Positions 35,396 to 43,984 are shown, numbered from the stretch's first letter. The stretch: 64,000 bases of DNA from Aquisalimonas sp. 2447 (GCF_012044895.1 NZ_CP050695.1:2386501-2450500), one strand, 5' to 3'. The notes: a model not told the origin generated them from the letters alone. A program made the numbers and translations.

Positions 35396-35879
35396 GAGTC
35401 GCCTCCATCATGCCTGGATTGCCGTTCCGATTGAGGATAGTCCAGTCGCTGTCCAGGCGGCACTCCGGATCTTGCGGCAGGGAAAGACGGAACCGTTCCC
35501 GCGAACCTCTGGCCGCTCAGCGCGCCCGCAGGCCGTAGGGTGGATTCCGGTCCACCATTCCAGCCTCGGCCAAGCCGCCTTGGCCTGCAGAGCGGAGACG
35601 GCGGACCTGAAGGTCCGCCCTACGGCTGGGCTGGCCGGTACAGCCAAGCAGCGCAACGCCGGCTGCGGATGCGCTGAGCAGCCCCGAAGGGCGCATGTCC
35701 TCCATTGAACAGAAGCCTGCGCTCCGAGAACAGTAGAGCCTTCCGCCACTGGTAACAATCTCCTGTACGTACCGGCGGGTAGCGCGGTTACCGGAGGCGG
35801 CGGGTCACCGAGGCCGTCGCCTCCACGGCCCAAGGCAGATATTGGCATCCACTCCACGTGCCAATGGGAGAGAGAGGCA
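35396..35879. other. Gene-free stretch with one repeat element
   Basis: No gene supported; it contains element copy F and precedes the flavoprotein gene. Reading frames here do not show family features. Confidence 0.6.
35535..35623. repeat. 91-bp inverted-repeat element, copy F
   Basis: Left end GTAGGGTGGATTCCGGTCCA (two bases shorter), right end GGCGGACCTGAAGGTCCGCC with CTAC. The core, read in reverse, contains TGCAGGCCAAGGCGGCTT as in copy A. Confidence 0.75.
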
Positions 35880-38447
35880 ATGGCGAAGTTCCCCAAGAGT
35901 GCAAGCGTCGTGATCATCGGCCAGGGCGGTATCGTCGGGGCGTCGGTGGCCCATCACCTCATCGAACGGGGGTGGGACAACATCGTCGGTATCGACAAAT
36001 CCATGATTCCCACCGATGTGGGCTCCACCTCCCACGCCTCGGACTTCTGCTACATGACCTCGCACGACCACATGACGTGCTACACCACCATGTACAGCGC
36101 CGACTTCTATGAGAAGCGGGGCCATTACCAGCGCGTCGGCGGCCTGGAGATCGCCCGGGTGGGCGATGACGAGCGCCTGGAAGAGCTCAAGCGCAAGGTG
36201 GGCTCGGCCCGCGCCTTCGGCACCAACGCGCACATGATCAGCGCCGGCGAAGCCAAGGAGCGCATGCCTCTGCTCAACGAGGATATGGTCCAGGCAGCCA
36301 TGTGGGACCCGGATGCCGGACTGGTCATTCCGCGCTCCCAGACCGTAGCGGGGGAACTGGTGGAGGAAGGCAAGGCCACCGGACGGCTGCAGACCTTCGC
36401 CAACACCCCGGCAACCAGCCTGGATATTCGCCACGGCCAGATCCATGGCGTGGAGACGCCCCGCGGCTACATCGAGACCTCGAAAGTGGTGGTGTGCTGC
36501 GGCATCTGGGGCCGGCTCATCGCCGAACAGGCGCTGCAGGATCTACCCATGATGCCGGTGGAACACCCGCTACTGTGGTTCGGTCCCTACGAGGAGTTCA
36601 ACGGCACCGGCTACGAGATCGGCTACCCGTTGATGCGGGACCAGGGCAACTCCGCCTACCTCCGTGACACCGGTGACCCCGTCACTTCCGAAGGCGGCTA
36701 CATCGAGTGGGGCTACTACGAGGAGAAGGCCCCGCGCCTGGTGCACCCCCGGGACATCCTGGAGAAGGAAGAGTCACGGCTTTCTCCGTCGCAGCGTGAT
36801 CTGGAGCTGGAGCAGATCATGGAGCCGCTGGAGCGGGCCATGGAGCTCACCCCCATCCTCGCCGAGCTCGGGCTGGACGAGAAGCGCTCTTTCAACGGGC
36901 TACTGTCAGTGACCGCTGATGGCGGTTCCATCATCGGTGAATCACCGCAGACCGAGGGCCTGTGGTTCTGCGAGGCCATCTGGGTCAAGGACGGTCCCGG
37001 CGCCGGCAAGGTGCTGGCGGACTGGATGACCGACGACCGGACCGAGATCGACCACCACGGCATCGACATCGCGCGGTTCTACCCGCTGCAGAACACCCCC
37101 TGCTACATTCACGACCGCTGCTACGAGACGGCCTTCAAGATCTACAACCCGCCGGTACACCCGCGGGAGCCCTACGCCATGGGTCGCAACCTGCGGCGCA
37201 GCCCCTTCTGGCCTCGGGAAGAGGCCCTGGGCGGCTATTTCATGGAAGCCGCCGGCTGGGAACGTGCCCACGGCTACGCCGCCAACGAGGCGCTGCTGCT
37301 GGACACCTATGGACACCGGATTCCGGAGCGCCACAACGAGTGGGACAACCGCCACTTCTGGCGGGTCTCCAACGCCGAGCATCTGGCGCTGTCCGAGAAC
37401 GTGGGCATGATCAACCTCTCCCACTTCGCCGTGTTCGACGTCTCCGGACCCGACGCAGAACCACTGCTGGAGTACCTGTCCGTCGCCAAGGTGGGCGGCG
37501 ACACGCCCATCGACAAGGGTGTGTACACCCACTTCCTGGACCACGAGGGTGGCGTCAAGGCGGACCTGACCATCATTCGCCTGGCGGAGGACCGCTGGCG
37601 GGTGATGTGCGGCGGTGATACCGGCCACCGGGACTACGTGTGGATGAAACGCATCGCCTCGCGTAAGGGCCTGCATGCCTACATCGACGATCGCACGGAC
37701 CACCTGGGCTGCCTTGGCCTTTGGGGCCCGAATGCCCGGGAAACCCTGCAGGCGGTCGCGGACCACCCGGCCGAGCTCAGTCACGAGCGGTTCCCCTTCG
37801 CCACGGCGAAACAGATCACCATCAAGGGCATGCCCGTGTACGCCTTCCGCATTTCCTACGTGGGCGAGCAGGGCTGGGAGCTGCACGTGCCGTTCAGCTA
37901 CGGCCTGTCCCTGTGGGATCTGCTCTACGAGGAGGGAGTGACCCCGGTAGGCATCGAGACCTACGCCAACAGCCGCCGCCTGGAGAAGAGCCTGCGGCTG
38001 CAGAACGCCGACCTGCTCACCGAGTACAACCTCTACGAGGCAGGCCTGGCACGGCCCAAGGTCAAGGCGGCGGACTTCCACGGGAAGGAAGCGTACCTGG
38101 CGCAGCGCGAACGGGAGAGCCAGCCCGCGTACCTGTGCACCATGACCATGGTGGACAACCGGGACGAACAGGGTGTACCGCGCTACCCGGTGGGTCACTG
38201 CCCGATCCTGGACCCGGAGACTGGCAAGGTGCTGGTGGACCAGCTCGGGCGACGCTCCTACACAACCAGTGTCGCCTACGGCCCGTCCGTGGAGAAGACC
38301 ATTGCTCTGGGGTATCTACCGCGGGAGTTCGCCGTGGAAGGCAAGGAGATCCTCATGGAGTACTTCCACGAGCACTTCACCATGCGTATCGAGGCGGTGG
38401 GCTATCGGGCCCTGTACGACCCGGACAACGAACGGCCCAAGTCGTAG
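35880..38447 (+). CDS. Dimethylglycine/sarcosine dehydrogenase-like flavoprotein with GcvT-like domain
   Basis: An 855-residue two-part enzyme. Residues 1 to about 400 are a DAO-type FAD oxidoreductase with the dinucleotide motif GQGGIVGAS (14-22) and GSTSHASD (48-55), where His52 aligns with the histidine that holds FAD covalently in dimethylglycine and sarcosine dehydrogenases. Residues from about 430 to the end are a GcvT/aminomethyltransferase-like folate domain (MINLSHFAVFDVSGPDAEP, GLWGPNARETLQ, GEQGWELHVPF). Expected reaction: oxidative N-demethylation with formaldehyde passed to tetrahydrofolate. It fits betaine breakdown, but the substrate is not proven. Start follows GAGAGAGGCA. Confidence 0.85.
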   Translation: MAKFPKSASVVIIGQGGIVGASVAHHLIERGWDNIVGIDKSMIPTDVGSTSHASDFCYMTSHDHMTCYTTMYSADFYEKRGHYQRVGGLEIARVGDDERLEELKRKVGSARAFGTNAHMISAGEAKERMPLLNEDMVQAAMWDPDAGLVIPRSQTVAGELVEEGKATGRLQTFANTPATSLDIRHGQIHGVETPRGYIETSKVVVCCGIWGRLIAEQALQDLPMMPVEHPLLWFGPYEEFNGTGYEIGYPLMRDQGNSAYLRDTGDPVTSEGGYIEWGYYEEKAPRLVHPRDILEKEESRLSPSQRDLELEQIMEPLERAMELTPILAELGLDEKRSFNGLLSVTADGGSIIGESPQTEGLWFCEAIWVKDGPGAGKVLADWMTDDRTEIDHHGIDIARFYPLQNTPCYIHDRCYETAFKIYNPPVHPREPYAMGRNLRRSPFWPREEALGGYFMEAAGWERAHGYAANEALLLDTYGHRIPERHNEWDNRHFWRVSNAEHLALSENVGMINLSHFAVFDVSGPDAEPLLEYLSVAKVGGDTPIDKGVYTHFLDHEGGVKADLTIIRLAEDRWRVMCGGDTGHRDYVWMKRIASRKGLHAYIDDRTDHLGCLGLWGPNARETLQAVADHPAELSHERFPFATAKQITIKGMPVYAFRISYVGEQGWELHVPFSYGLSLWDLLYEEGVTPVGIETYANSRRLEKSLRLQNADLLTEYNLYEAGLARPKVKAADFHGKEAYLAQRERESQPAYLCTMTMVDNRDEQGVPRYPVGHCPILDPETGKVLVDQLGRRSYTTSVAYGPSVEKTIALGYLPREFAVEGKEILMEYFHEHFTMRIEAVGYRALYDPDNERPKS

Positions 38448-38477
38448 CGCTGGGGGATTCCGAGGGAAGGCGCATCT

Positions 38478-38558
38478 GTAGGGCGGACCTTAGGGCGGAC
38501 CTTTAGGTCCGCCTTCCCACAACATGCAGGCCAAAGCGGCTTATCGAGGGGCGCCTAC
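38478..38558. repeat. 91-bp inverted-repeat element, copy G, damaged
   Basis: The left end contains an internal duplication (GGGCGGACC twice), the core ACATGCAGGCCAAAGCGGCT is present, and the right arm is reduced to GCGCCTAC, which supplies the nfo stop codon. Confidence 0.65.
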
Positions 38559-39445
38559 AGATTCACTCCGGCATCCCCGATCTGCGGCAGCGGCCGATCC
38601 TCGCCCCGAGCCGCACCGCGTAACCACTCGATCTCCTGCGCCCACCCCTCCGGGCCAGCCGGCGTTTCCAGGAACATCGGTAGTGAACGCGTGCGGGCGT
38701 CGGTGAGCACCCGGCGAAAGGCCTCGGCCCCGATCTCGCCACGACCTATGAGTGCATGGCGGTCCTTGCGGGAGGCGAAGGGCGGCTTGGAGTCGTTCAG
38801 GTGCAGCGCCACCAGGCGATCCATGCCAAGCACCCGGTCGAACGCCTCCCAGGTCTCCTCCCAGCCTTCTTCGGTGTGGATCGGATAGCCCGCGGCGAAC
38901 ACGTGGGCCGTGTCGATGCACACACCGAAGCGCTCCGGCTGCTCAAGCTGATCCAATATGGCCCGCAACTCCTCGAAGGAGGAGCCCAGCGTGGTCCCCT
39001 GCCCGGCCACGTTCTCCAGCACCAGCAGCACATCGGTCTTGTCCGGATGGGTGCGACACAGCGCGTTCAGGGCGTGGGCGATCTGCGCGATGCCGGTGGC
39101 TTCCCCTTCGCCGACGTGGGCGCCTGGGTGGAAGTTCAGCAGCTCCACACCGAGCTGGTGGCAGCGGATCAGTTCCTGATCGAAGGCGTTGTACGACCGG
39201 GCGAACTTGTCCGGATCCGTGGTGCCGAGGTTGATGAGGTACGAGCTGTGGCTCATTACCGCGCCGATGCCGTGGGCCCGCCGGTTCTCGCGGAAGGCCG
39301 CGGCCTCGTCATCGCTGATGGGCTTAACCTGCCACTGACGCTGGTTGCGGGTGAATATCTGGATGCAGTCGCAGCCGATCTCCCGACCACGTTCCGGAGC
39401 GTTCTGGGGTCCGCCGGCGGCGGAGACGTGAGCGCCGAGTTGCAT
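38555..39445 (-). CDS. nfo: Deoxyribonuclease IV (AP endonuclease)
   Basis: Zinc-dependent AP endonuclease of the Nfo family, which cuts DNA 5-prime of abasic sites. The 296-residue product has the metal-ligand motifs NFHPGAHVGEG, LENVAGQGTTLG, CIDTAHVFAAGY, LNDSKPPFASRKDRH and FLETPAGPEGW, in the normal order. The frame is open to 39562, into a repeat element, but ATG at 39445 (MQLGAHVSAAGG) is the family start. It is bracketed by two copies of the 91-bp element, in opposite orientation, and its stop codon lies in the damaged one. Confidence 0.94.
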   Translation of the reverse strand: MQLGAHVSAAGGPQNAPERGREIGCDCIQIFTRNQRQWQVKPISDDEAAAFRENRRAHGIGAVMSHSSYLINLGTTDPDKFARSYNAFDQELIRCHQLGVELLNFHPGAHVGEGEATGIAQIAHALNALCRTHPDKTDVLLVLENVAGQGTTLGSSFEELRAILDQLEQPERFGVCIDTAHVFAAGYPIHTEEGWEETWEAFDRVLGMDRLVALHLNDSKPPFASRKDRHALIGRGEIGAEAFRRVLTDARTRSLPMFLETPAGPEGWAQEIEWLRGAARGEDRPLPQIGDAGVNL

Positions 39446-39496
39446 CGGTTGGTGGCTCCTTGTTGGCTTGGTGGCAGGTTCATGGTGCATCGAGGC

Positions 39497-39587
39497 GTAG
39501 GGCGGACCTTCAGGTCCGCCGATCAGGCATCGATCAACCACCTTGGCTTGCATGTCGGTCACAGGCGGACCTGGAGGTCCGCCCTAC
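39497..39587. repeat. 91-bp inverted-repeat element, copy H (complete)
   Basis: Both ends intact; right hairpin has a TGGA loop change. The core read in reverse contains CCGACATGCAAGCCAAGG as in copy A. Confidence 0.8.
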
Positions 39588-39638
39588 AGGCCCTCGTCGG
39601 CGCTACGTCTGTTTCAGGTCTCCCTGATCAAACGATGA

Positions 39639-40799
39639 TCACGTCCTGACCGCGAACGGGGCGCCGTGCGTCGGCCACTGGGAGTCCGGCACGATCACGA
39701 TCTTGCCCAGATAGTTGCTGCCCCTGTCGACGAAATACTGTTCGGCGTCGTGAAGCTCCGACAGTCGGAACGCCCCGTGGAGCACCGGCCGGAGCTGCCC
39801 CGAGCGGATCCAGGCGATCAACTGCTCCGCCTCCTCCCGGGTGCCGTGGGAGACACCGAAGATCTGGACCTGGTAGAGATAGACGCGCGTCCACATGATC
39901 TCGCTGACGTTGCCGGCACTCGCCCCCGCGATACTCAGGCGCGGATAGGTGGAGCGCGCCTTCATGTCGAAGATCATGGTGTCGATGAAGCGGTCCGTCA
40001 TCTCGCCACCGGCCAGGTCCATGACCGCGTCGATGGGCTTGTCGCCGGTGACGGCGCGCACCCGGGCCTCGAAGTCCTCCATCTGCGAGCGGTCCAGCAC
40101 GGCCTCGGCACCCAGTTCCAGCAAAGCCTCGGCCTTGTCCTGCTGGCTCAGCGCATAGGGGATCGCTCCCAGGATGCGGCAAAGCTGGATCAGTGCCGTC
40201 CCCACGCCTCCACTGGCGCCGGTGACCAGCACCCGCTCCCCGGCCGTGACCCCGGCGGCGGTCAGCATGTGCAGGGCCGTCTGGTAGGAGCACATGCCCA
40301 TGGCCGCCAGCTCCGCGTCCGCCAGGTCCGGGTTGTCCACCGCGTGAAACTGGTCCGACGGCACGGCAACATACTCGGCGAAGCCGCCATCGGCGCCGTG
40401 ACCGTAGTAGTCCGGAGTCAGGTTGATGTCCCTGCGGCTGTCCGCGTAGATGTTGAAATCCAGCAGGCCACGCTCGCCGACCCGTGCGGGATCAACGCCC
40501 TCGCCCACGGCGGCGACGCGGCCCGCCACATCCGCGCCCTGGATGCGCGGGAACGTGAACGTCGGCGCGCCACCCACCTGGAATGAGACGGTATCGCCCT
40601 TGTCCTTGACCGGATACAGCCCTTCCCGAGCCTTGCGGTCGGTATTGTTCTTGGCCGTGGCGGTGACCCGCACCAGCACCTCGCCGGGCCCCGGGCGCGG
40701 GGTCGGGACGTCAGTACGGTATTGCAGCTTGTCCACACCGCCATGTCCGGTGAGGACCATCGCCGCCATGGTTTCCGGAACCGGAATCTCGCCTGCCAT
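39639..40799 (-). CDS. Quinone-reductase-like MDR family oxidoreductase
   Basis: A 386-residue medium-chain dehydrogenase/reductase of the zinc-free quinone oxidoreductase type. The N-terminal GroES-like domain contains TAKNNTDRKAREGLY and FPRIQGADVAGRVAAVGEGV; the NADP-binding motif is VLVTGASGGVGTALIQL near residue 193. Zinc-ligand cysteines of alcohol dehydrogenases are absent. Expected role: NADPH-dependent reduction of quinones or enones; the substrate is unknown. It stands alone, with a repeat element at its downstream side. Confidence 0.85.
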   Translation of the reverse strand: MAGEIPVPETMAAMVLTGHGGVDKLQYRTDVPTPRPGPGEVLVRVTATAKNNTDRKAREGLYPVKDKGDTVSFQVGGAPTFTFPRIQGADVAGRVAAVGEGVDPARVGERGLLDFNIYADSRRDINLTPDYYGHGADGGFAEYVAVPSDQFHAVDNPDLADAELAAMGMCSYQTALHMLTAAGVTAGERVLVTGASGGVGTALIQLCRILGAIPYALSQQDKAEALLELGAEAVLDRSQMEDFEARVRAVTGDKPIDAVMDLAGGEMTDRFIDTMIFDMKARSTYPRLSIAGASAGNVSEIMWTRVYLYQVQIFGVSHGTREEAEQLIAWIRSGQLRPVLHGAFRLSELHDAEQYFVDRGSNYLGKIVIVPDSQWPTHGAPFAVRT

Positions 40800-40957
40800 G
40801 AGCGCACCTTTGTCGGCTGGTTGCCATGACGCCCGACGATAGCAGAATCCGCCGCCGCGGTGGCCCGAACAGGATTGGTATGCTGAGGCCCTTTCCCCCG
40901 CGAGACGAATCGCACCACCTGGTGAACGACCTCAGCCACCCGGCGCGGCTGCGCCCG

Positions 40958-41437
40958 TCAGAAGAATCGCACCAACAGGAACAACCCGACCATCGCTATG
41001 CCGAAGGCGAGCTTCGCCGCCACGCCGATCGCCAGGCCCACCGTCGCGCCCCAGCCGGCGCGTGCCGCCGCCGGTAGCCCGCTGCGGGTGGAGAGTTCCC
41101 CGACCAAGGCGCCGATGAAAGGCCCCAGCAGCAGGCCCGGCAGCCCGAAGAAGAGACCCACGAGCGCGCCCAGCGCCGCCCCCGTGATGGACCGGGCCGA
41201 GGCGCCATAGCGCCGCGCGCCGAAGGCACCGGCAATGAAATCCGCCAGGGACGCGAGCGCCGCCATGACGCCCAGGACCACGAGCGTGAACATACCCACA
41301 TGGGCAAACCCCTCCGCCCAGGCGGCCACCCACAGCCCGGCGAACAGCAACAGCGGCCCGGGAAGCGGCGGCAGCACCAGCCCGACCAGGCCGGCGCCGA
41401 TGAGCAGGATCGCGAGTAGCCAGAGCAGAACGGTCAT
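40958..41437 (-). CDS. DUF456 family membrane protein
   Basis: A 159-residue very hydrophobic protein with about four or five membrane segments and several glycine-zipper stretches (GLVGLVLPPLPGPLLLFAGL, GALVGLFFGLPGLLLGPF). These match the DUF456 family, of unknown function. The frame runs upstream to 41692, but ATG at 41437 (MTVLLWLLAILLIG) places the first membrane helix at the N-terminus. A weak GCATCTTGATGC palindrome lies in the divergent gap to the next gene. Confidence 0.8.
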   Translation of the reverse strand: MTVLLWLLAILLIGAGLVGLVLPPLPGPLLLFAGLWVAAWAEGFAHVGMFTLVVLGVMAALASLADFIAGAFGARRYGASARSITGAALGALVGLFFGLPGLLLGPFIGALVGELSTRSGLPAAARAGWGATVGLAIGVAAKLAFGIAMVGLFLLVRFF

Positions 41438-41557
41438 GGGCGTGGCGCCGCGGCGTGCATTGGTGCTTTCTCCTGGGCGGGTTCGGGGGGACTTTAGCCG
41501 AAGTGACCAGAGTGTGCATTCGAGATTGCCGGGATGGCACCGAAGAAGCGGTGGATG

Positions 41558-41575
41558 GCGCATCTTGATGCGTCG
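41558..41575. repeat. Partial GGTGCATC-type palindrome
   Basis: GGCGCATCTTGATGCGTC: palindrome of the same shape, without the GTAGG end. Confidence 0.4.
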
Positions 41576-41673
41576 CCACACCCCGATCGCGCGGTCTAGA
41601 CTAATGCGGAGAACCGGCCGCACGCATGCGTGGTCAAACTGGTCGATTCCACCGCACACGGAGCGCCGCCACC

Positions 41674-42066
41674 ATGAACACACGCGTCCCACAACTCATT
41701 CGGGGCATCCTGGCCCTGGCACTCTCTCTGGCACTGGTACCTCTGGCATCGGCCCACCACGGCTGGGGCTGGGCCAGCGACGAGTTCACGGAGCTGACCG
41801 GCGAGATCGTCGATGTCCGCCTCGGCAACCCCCACGGCGAAGTGGATATCGAGGTCGACGGTGAGGTGTGGACCATCGAGGTGGGTCAGCCGTGGCGCAA
41901 CGAGCGCAGCGGCCTGACGGAGGAGCTGCTGGAGACGGGCAGCGAGTTCTCTGCCCTCGGGCACATCTCCAACCGTGAGGGCGAGCGGCTCCTGAAGGCC
42001 GTGCGCGTCACCACGGGCGAGGGCCACCACGAACTCTACCCGGGCCGGGTTCCGGACGACGATTGA
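41674..42066 (+). CDS. DUF6152-like small exported protein
   Basis: A 130-residue protein with a signal peptide (residues 1 to about 26, ILALALSLALVPLASAHHGWG). The mature start HHGW and the core FTELTGEIVDVRLGNPHGEVDIEV resemble DUF6152 proteins, small periplasmic beta-rich domains of unknown role; several histidines at the mature N-terminus could bind metal. Start ATG 41674 is chosen for the signal peptide. The stop overlaps the start of the next membrane-protein gene, so both are translated together. Confidence 0.75.
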   Translation: MNTRVPQLIRGILALALSLALVPLASAHHGWGWASDEFTELTGEIVDVRLGNPHGEVDIEVDGEVWTIEVGQPWRNERSGLTEELLETGSEFSALGHISNREGERLLKAVRVTTGEGHHELYPGRVPDDD

Positions 42067-42515
42067 TCACCGAGGCACTGCTCGCCGTTGAGGCCTGGGC
42101 GCCGGTCGCGGCGCTCAGGAGCTCCATGCTGGTGTACCCGCTGGTGAACGCCGGGCATATCCTCGGGGTGGCACTGCTGGTGGGCGGCATCGTACCGCTG
42201 GACCTGCGTCTGGCGGGTCTGTGGTCGCGCACGGCGATCGATCATCTCATGCCGGTACTCGCACAAACCGCGATGGCAGGCTTCATGCTGGCCGTGGTCT
42301 CCGGTGCGCTGCTGTTCGCCACCCGGGCCAGCGAGTACGCCGCCTCGCCGTTGTTCCTGGGCAAGCTCCTGCTGATCGTCCTCGCCGGCCTGAACGCCGC
42401 CTGGTTCCTGCGTCGCGCCGGCGGCACCGGTGGCGCCGCGAGGGCAAGCGCCATCGGATCCATGATCCTGTGGATCGGGGTATTGCTGCTCGGGCGGCTG
42501 GTCGGCTACTTCTAG
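42063..42515 (+). CDS. Small four-helix membrane protein (DUF6644/DUF2214-like)
   Basis: A 150-residue inner-membrane protein with four hydrophobic segments (near residues 23-45, 68-86, 98-115 and 128-148). The HILGVALLVGGIVPLDLRL segment resembles small membrane proteins that occur beside DUF6152 genes. The start is probably TTG at 42063, overlapping the previous stop as TTGA; ATG at 42127 would remove the first 20 residues. The pairing with the exported protein suggests a shared envelope role, otherwise unknown. Confidence 0.7.
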   Translation: MITEALLAVEAWAPVAALRSSMLVYPLVNAGHILGVALLVGGIVPLDLRLAGLWSRTAIDHLMPVLAQTAMAGFMLAVVSGALLFATRASEYAASPLFLGKLLLIVLAGLNAAWFLRRAGGTGGAARASAIGSMILWIGVLLLGRLVGYF

Positions 42516-42545
42516 TCGTGTCCCGCTTACCGTATCCTGAGCGCC

Positions 42546-42797
42546 ATGCAAACCGATGACCTTCGAATCACCCGCTCCCACCCCCTGCTGACCCCGGCCA
42601 TCCTGGACGACGCGGGGCGACGGATTCGCCAGGGAGGCAGCGGCATCAAGGGCCTCATGGTGGAGAGCCATCTGGCGGCGGGAAAGCAGGACCCGCACCA
42701 GCAACCGCTCACCTACGGCCAGAGCATCACCGATGCCTGCCTGGGCTTCGAGGACACGCGCGCGGCGCTACTGCGTCTTGCCGAAACAATCGGCTAA
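42546..42797 (+). CDS. Miniature DAHP synthase: N- and C-terminal ends joined, catalytic centre missing
   Basis: An 83-residue protein. Residues 1-22 (MQTDDLRITRSHPLLTPAIL) resemble the N-terminus of AroF/AroG/AroH-type 3-deoxy-7-phosphoheptulonate synthases, and residues 34-83 (GIKGLMVESHLAAGKQD, LTYGQSITDACLGFEDT) are their C-terminal end. The intervening roughly 270 residues of the TIM barrel are absent. The frame is clean, without stops, so this is an in-frame internal deletion or a stand-alone short gene. It cannot be a working DAHP synthase by itself. Assigned from recalled family sequences, without an alignment. Confidence 0.6.
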   Translation: MQTDDLRITRSHPLLTPAILDDAGRRIRQGGSGIKGLMVESHLAAGKQDPHQQPLTYGQSITDACLGFEDTRAALLRLAETIG

Positions 42798-42846
42798 CGC
42801 GGCCCGTCCGGGGAACGAGTATCCCCCGACGCGGCCGGATTGACGC

Positions 42847-43224
42847 CTACCGCGACGCCACATGACTGGTGGTCACCTCCACCAGCAGGCGGCCGTCATC
42901 CCCCGTGACCTGGGTGCGGACAACGCTGACCGATCTGCCACGCTTCACGAACTCGGCGCGGGCCCGCAGCGTGCCCTCCTTCTGGTTGCCGGTGAGATTG
43001 GCGTTCAGGTTGATGGCCAGGGGAAACCCCTGCATCCCGGCGGTGACATCCTCGCCGCCGAGCACCAGGTGGGTCGCGACCACGTCCGCGAACCAGAGCA
43101 TTGCCCCGGCATGGACCGTGCCGAAGGGGTTCATGATGCCCGGGCGCACGGGCATTTCACCCAGCACGTGGTCGTCCTGCCGATCGGTTATCGTGAAGGC
43201 GATCTCGCCGCTATAGTCTTTCAA
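42847..43224 (-). CDS. PaaI-type hotdog thioesterase
   Basis: A 125-residue single hotdog domain. NPFGTVHAGAMLWFADVVAT is the PaaI/4HBT-type active-site helix, with the HAGA histidine; LAINLNANLTGNQKEGTLRA and GRSVSVVRTQVTGDDGRL complete the sheet. Likely hydrolysis of an acyl-CoA thioester. It is convergent with the short DAHP-synthase-like gene, 50 bases away. Confidence 0.85.
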   Translation of the reverse strand: MKDYSGEIAFTITDRQDDHVLGEMPVRPGIMNPFGTVHAGAMLWFADVVATHLVLGGEDVTAGMQGFPLAINLNANLTGNQKEGTLRARAEFVKRGRSVSVVRTQVTGDDGRLLVEVTTSHVASR

Positions 43225-43651
43225 CAGTCTTCTCCCGGCGCCCGGTCACCCAGGACGGCATTGTTGTCGATACAAGAGGGCTACGCGAGCAACGCTCGCC
43301 ACCACCCTCGGCTGGCCTGGCTGTGCGATCTATTACATCACAGTGGCAATCCCGTATCCCGATAGCACGGTTTGAGAACCATAACGGGGAAGGAAACGCC
43401 CGCCCCTGGAAAAGGGCCGGGCGTGGTTACATCGACGGCAGGATCACCAGTTCTTGTACTCGGTGTCGTAGATAGTCCCGATATGTATCACTCTCTACGA
43501 GTCGAGAAAAGACTCGCGGGAACGGGAGAAGCGGGGGATCAACTATGGCTCAAGGGAACACGGCGCCACCGCTGCGCCAGCGGCGTTTCGCCCCGTTTTT
43601 CGGGACCCGGTTCCCGGGTGCATTCCACGACAACCCGGGAGGCTGACAGGC
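43225..43651. other. Long gap with a possible gene tail and terminator
   Basis: No complete gene is supported. On the minus strand a 16-codon open tail (43494-43444, ending IGTIYDTEYKNW and TGA) is followed by a hairpin and a T-rich stretch, which looks like the remains of a gene 3-prime end. CGAGTC/GACTCG forms a small hairpin at 43497-43515. A plus-strand frame at 43372-43755 has no family features. Confidence 0.5.
43390..43423 (-). terminator. Terminator-like hairpin on the minus strand
   Basis: CGCCCG, C, CCCT, GGAAA, AGGG, C, CGGGCG as read on the plus strand; on the minus strand it is followed by TTTCCTT. Confidence 0.5.
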
Positions 43652-43984
43652 TCAGTCGCCACACCACTGCTGCGTCTTCTCCGAGGCATATTCCTTGGCT
43701 GCGAGCCAACGGGGGTTCCCCTCGGCGACGTCGCCGAGTTCACGAAGCTGGGTGAGCGCACCCCGGAAGTCACGACAGCGAATTTCCCGCACGCGGGCGG
43801 ATGGCGCCGGCCGGCTCCCGGACTCCATCTCCCGGGTGCGCGCCTCCACGCCGGACTCAGGCGGTTCGGTACTGAAATGGGTGGTTCCGGAGCTGTCCGT
43901 CCACTCGTAGACGGTGGTCGCCAGCGCCGGCGATACGACCAGGAGCAGGCACAACGACACAGTCAGCCGAATTCTCATGATCAT
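43652..43984 (-). CDS. DUF4124 domain secreted protein
   Basis: A 110-residue exported protein: signal peptide about residues 1-22 (LTVSLCLLLVVSPALA), then the DUF4124 signature TVYEWTDSSGTTHFSTEPP, followed by a charged region and a C-terminal domain with two cysteines (REIRCRDF and QQWCGD). DUF4124 proteins are common in gammaproteobacterial envelopes; function unknown. Start is 43984 (MIMRIRL) or 43978 (MRIRL); an upstream ATG at 44017 is less likely. Confidence 0.8.
   Translation of the reverse strand: MIMRIRLTVSLCLLLVVSPALATTVYEWTDSSGTTHFSTEPPESGVEARTREMESGSRPAPSARVREIRCRDFRGALTQLRELGDVAEGNPRWLAAKEYASEKTQQWCGD

Noticed and set aside
38478-39587. Composite transposon carrying nfo
   Set aside because: The flanking elements are short and non-coding, with no transposase and no target duplication; nfo is a normal housekeeping gene.
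43372-43755. 127-codon plus-strand frame
   Set aside because: Overlaps the DUF4124 gene in antisense and has low-complexity Arg/Ser composition.
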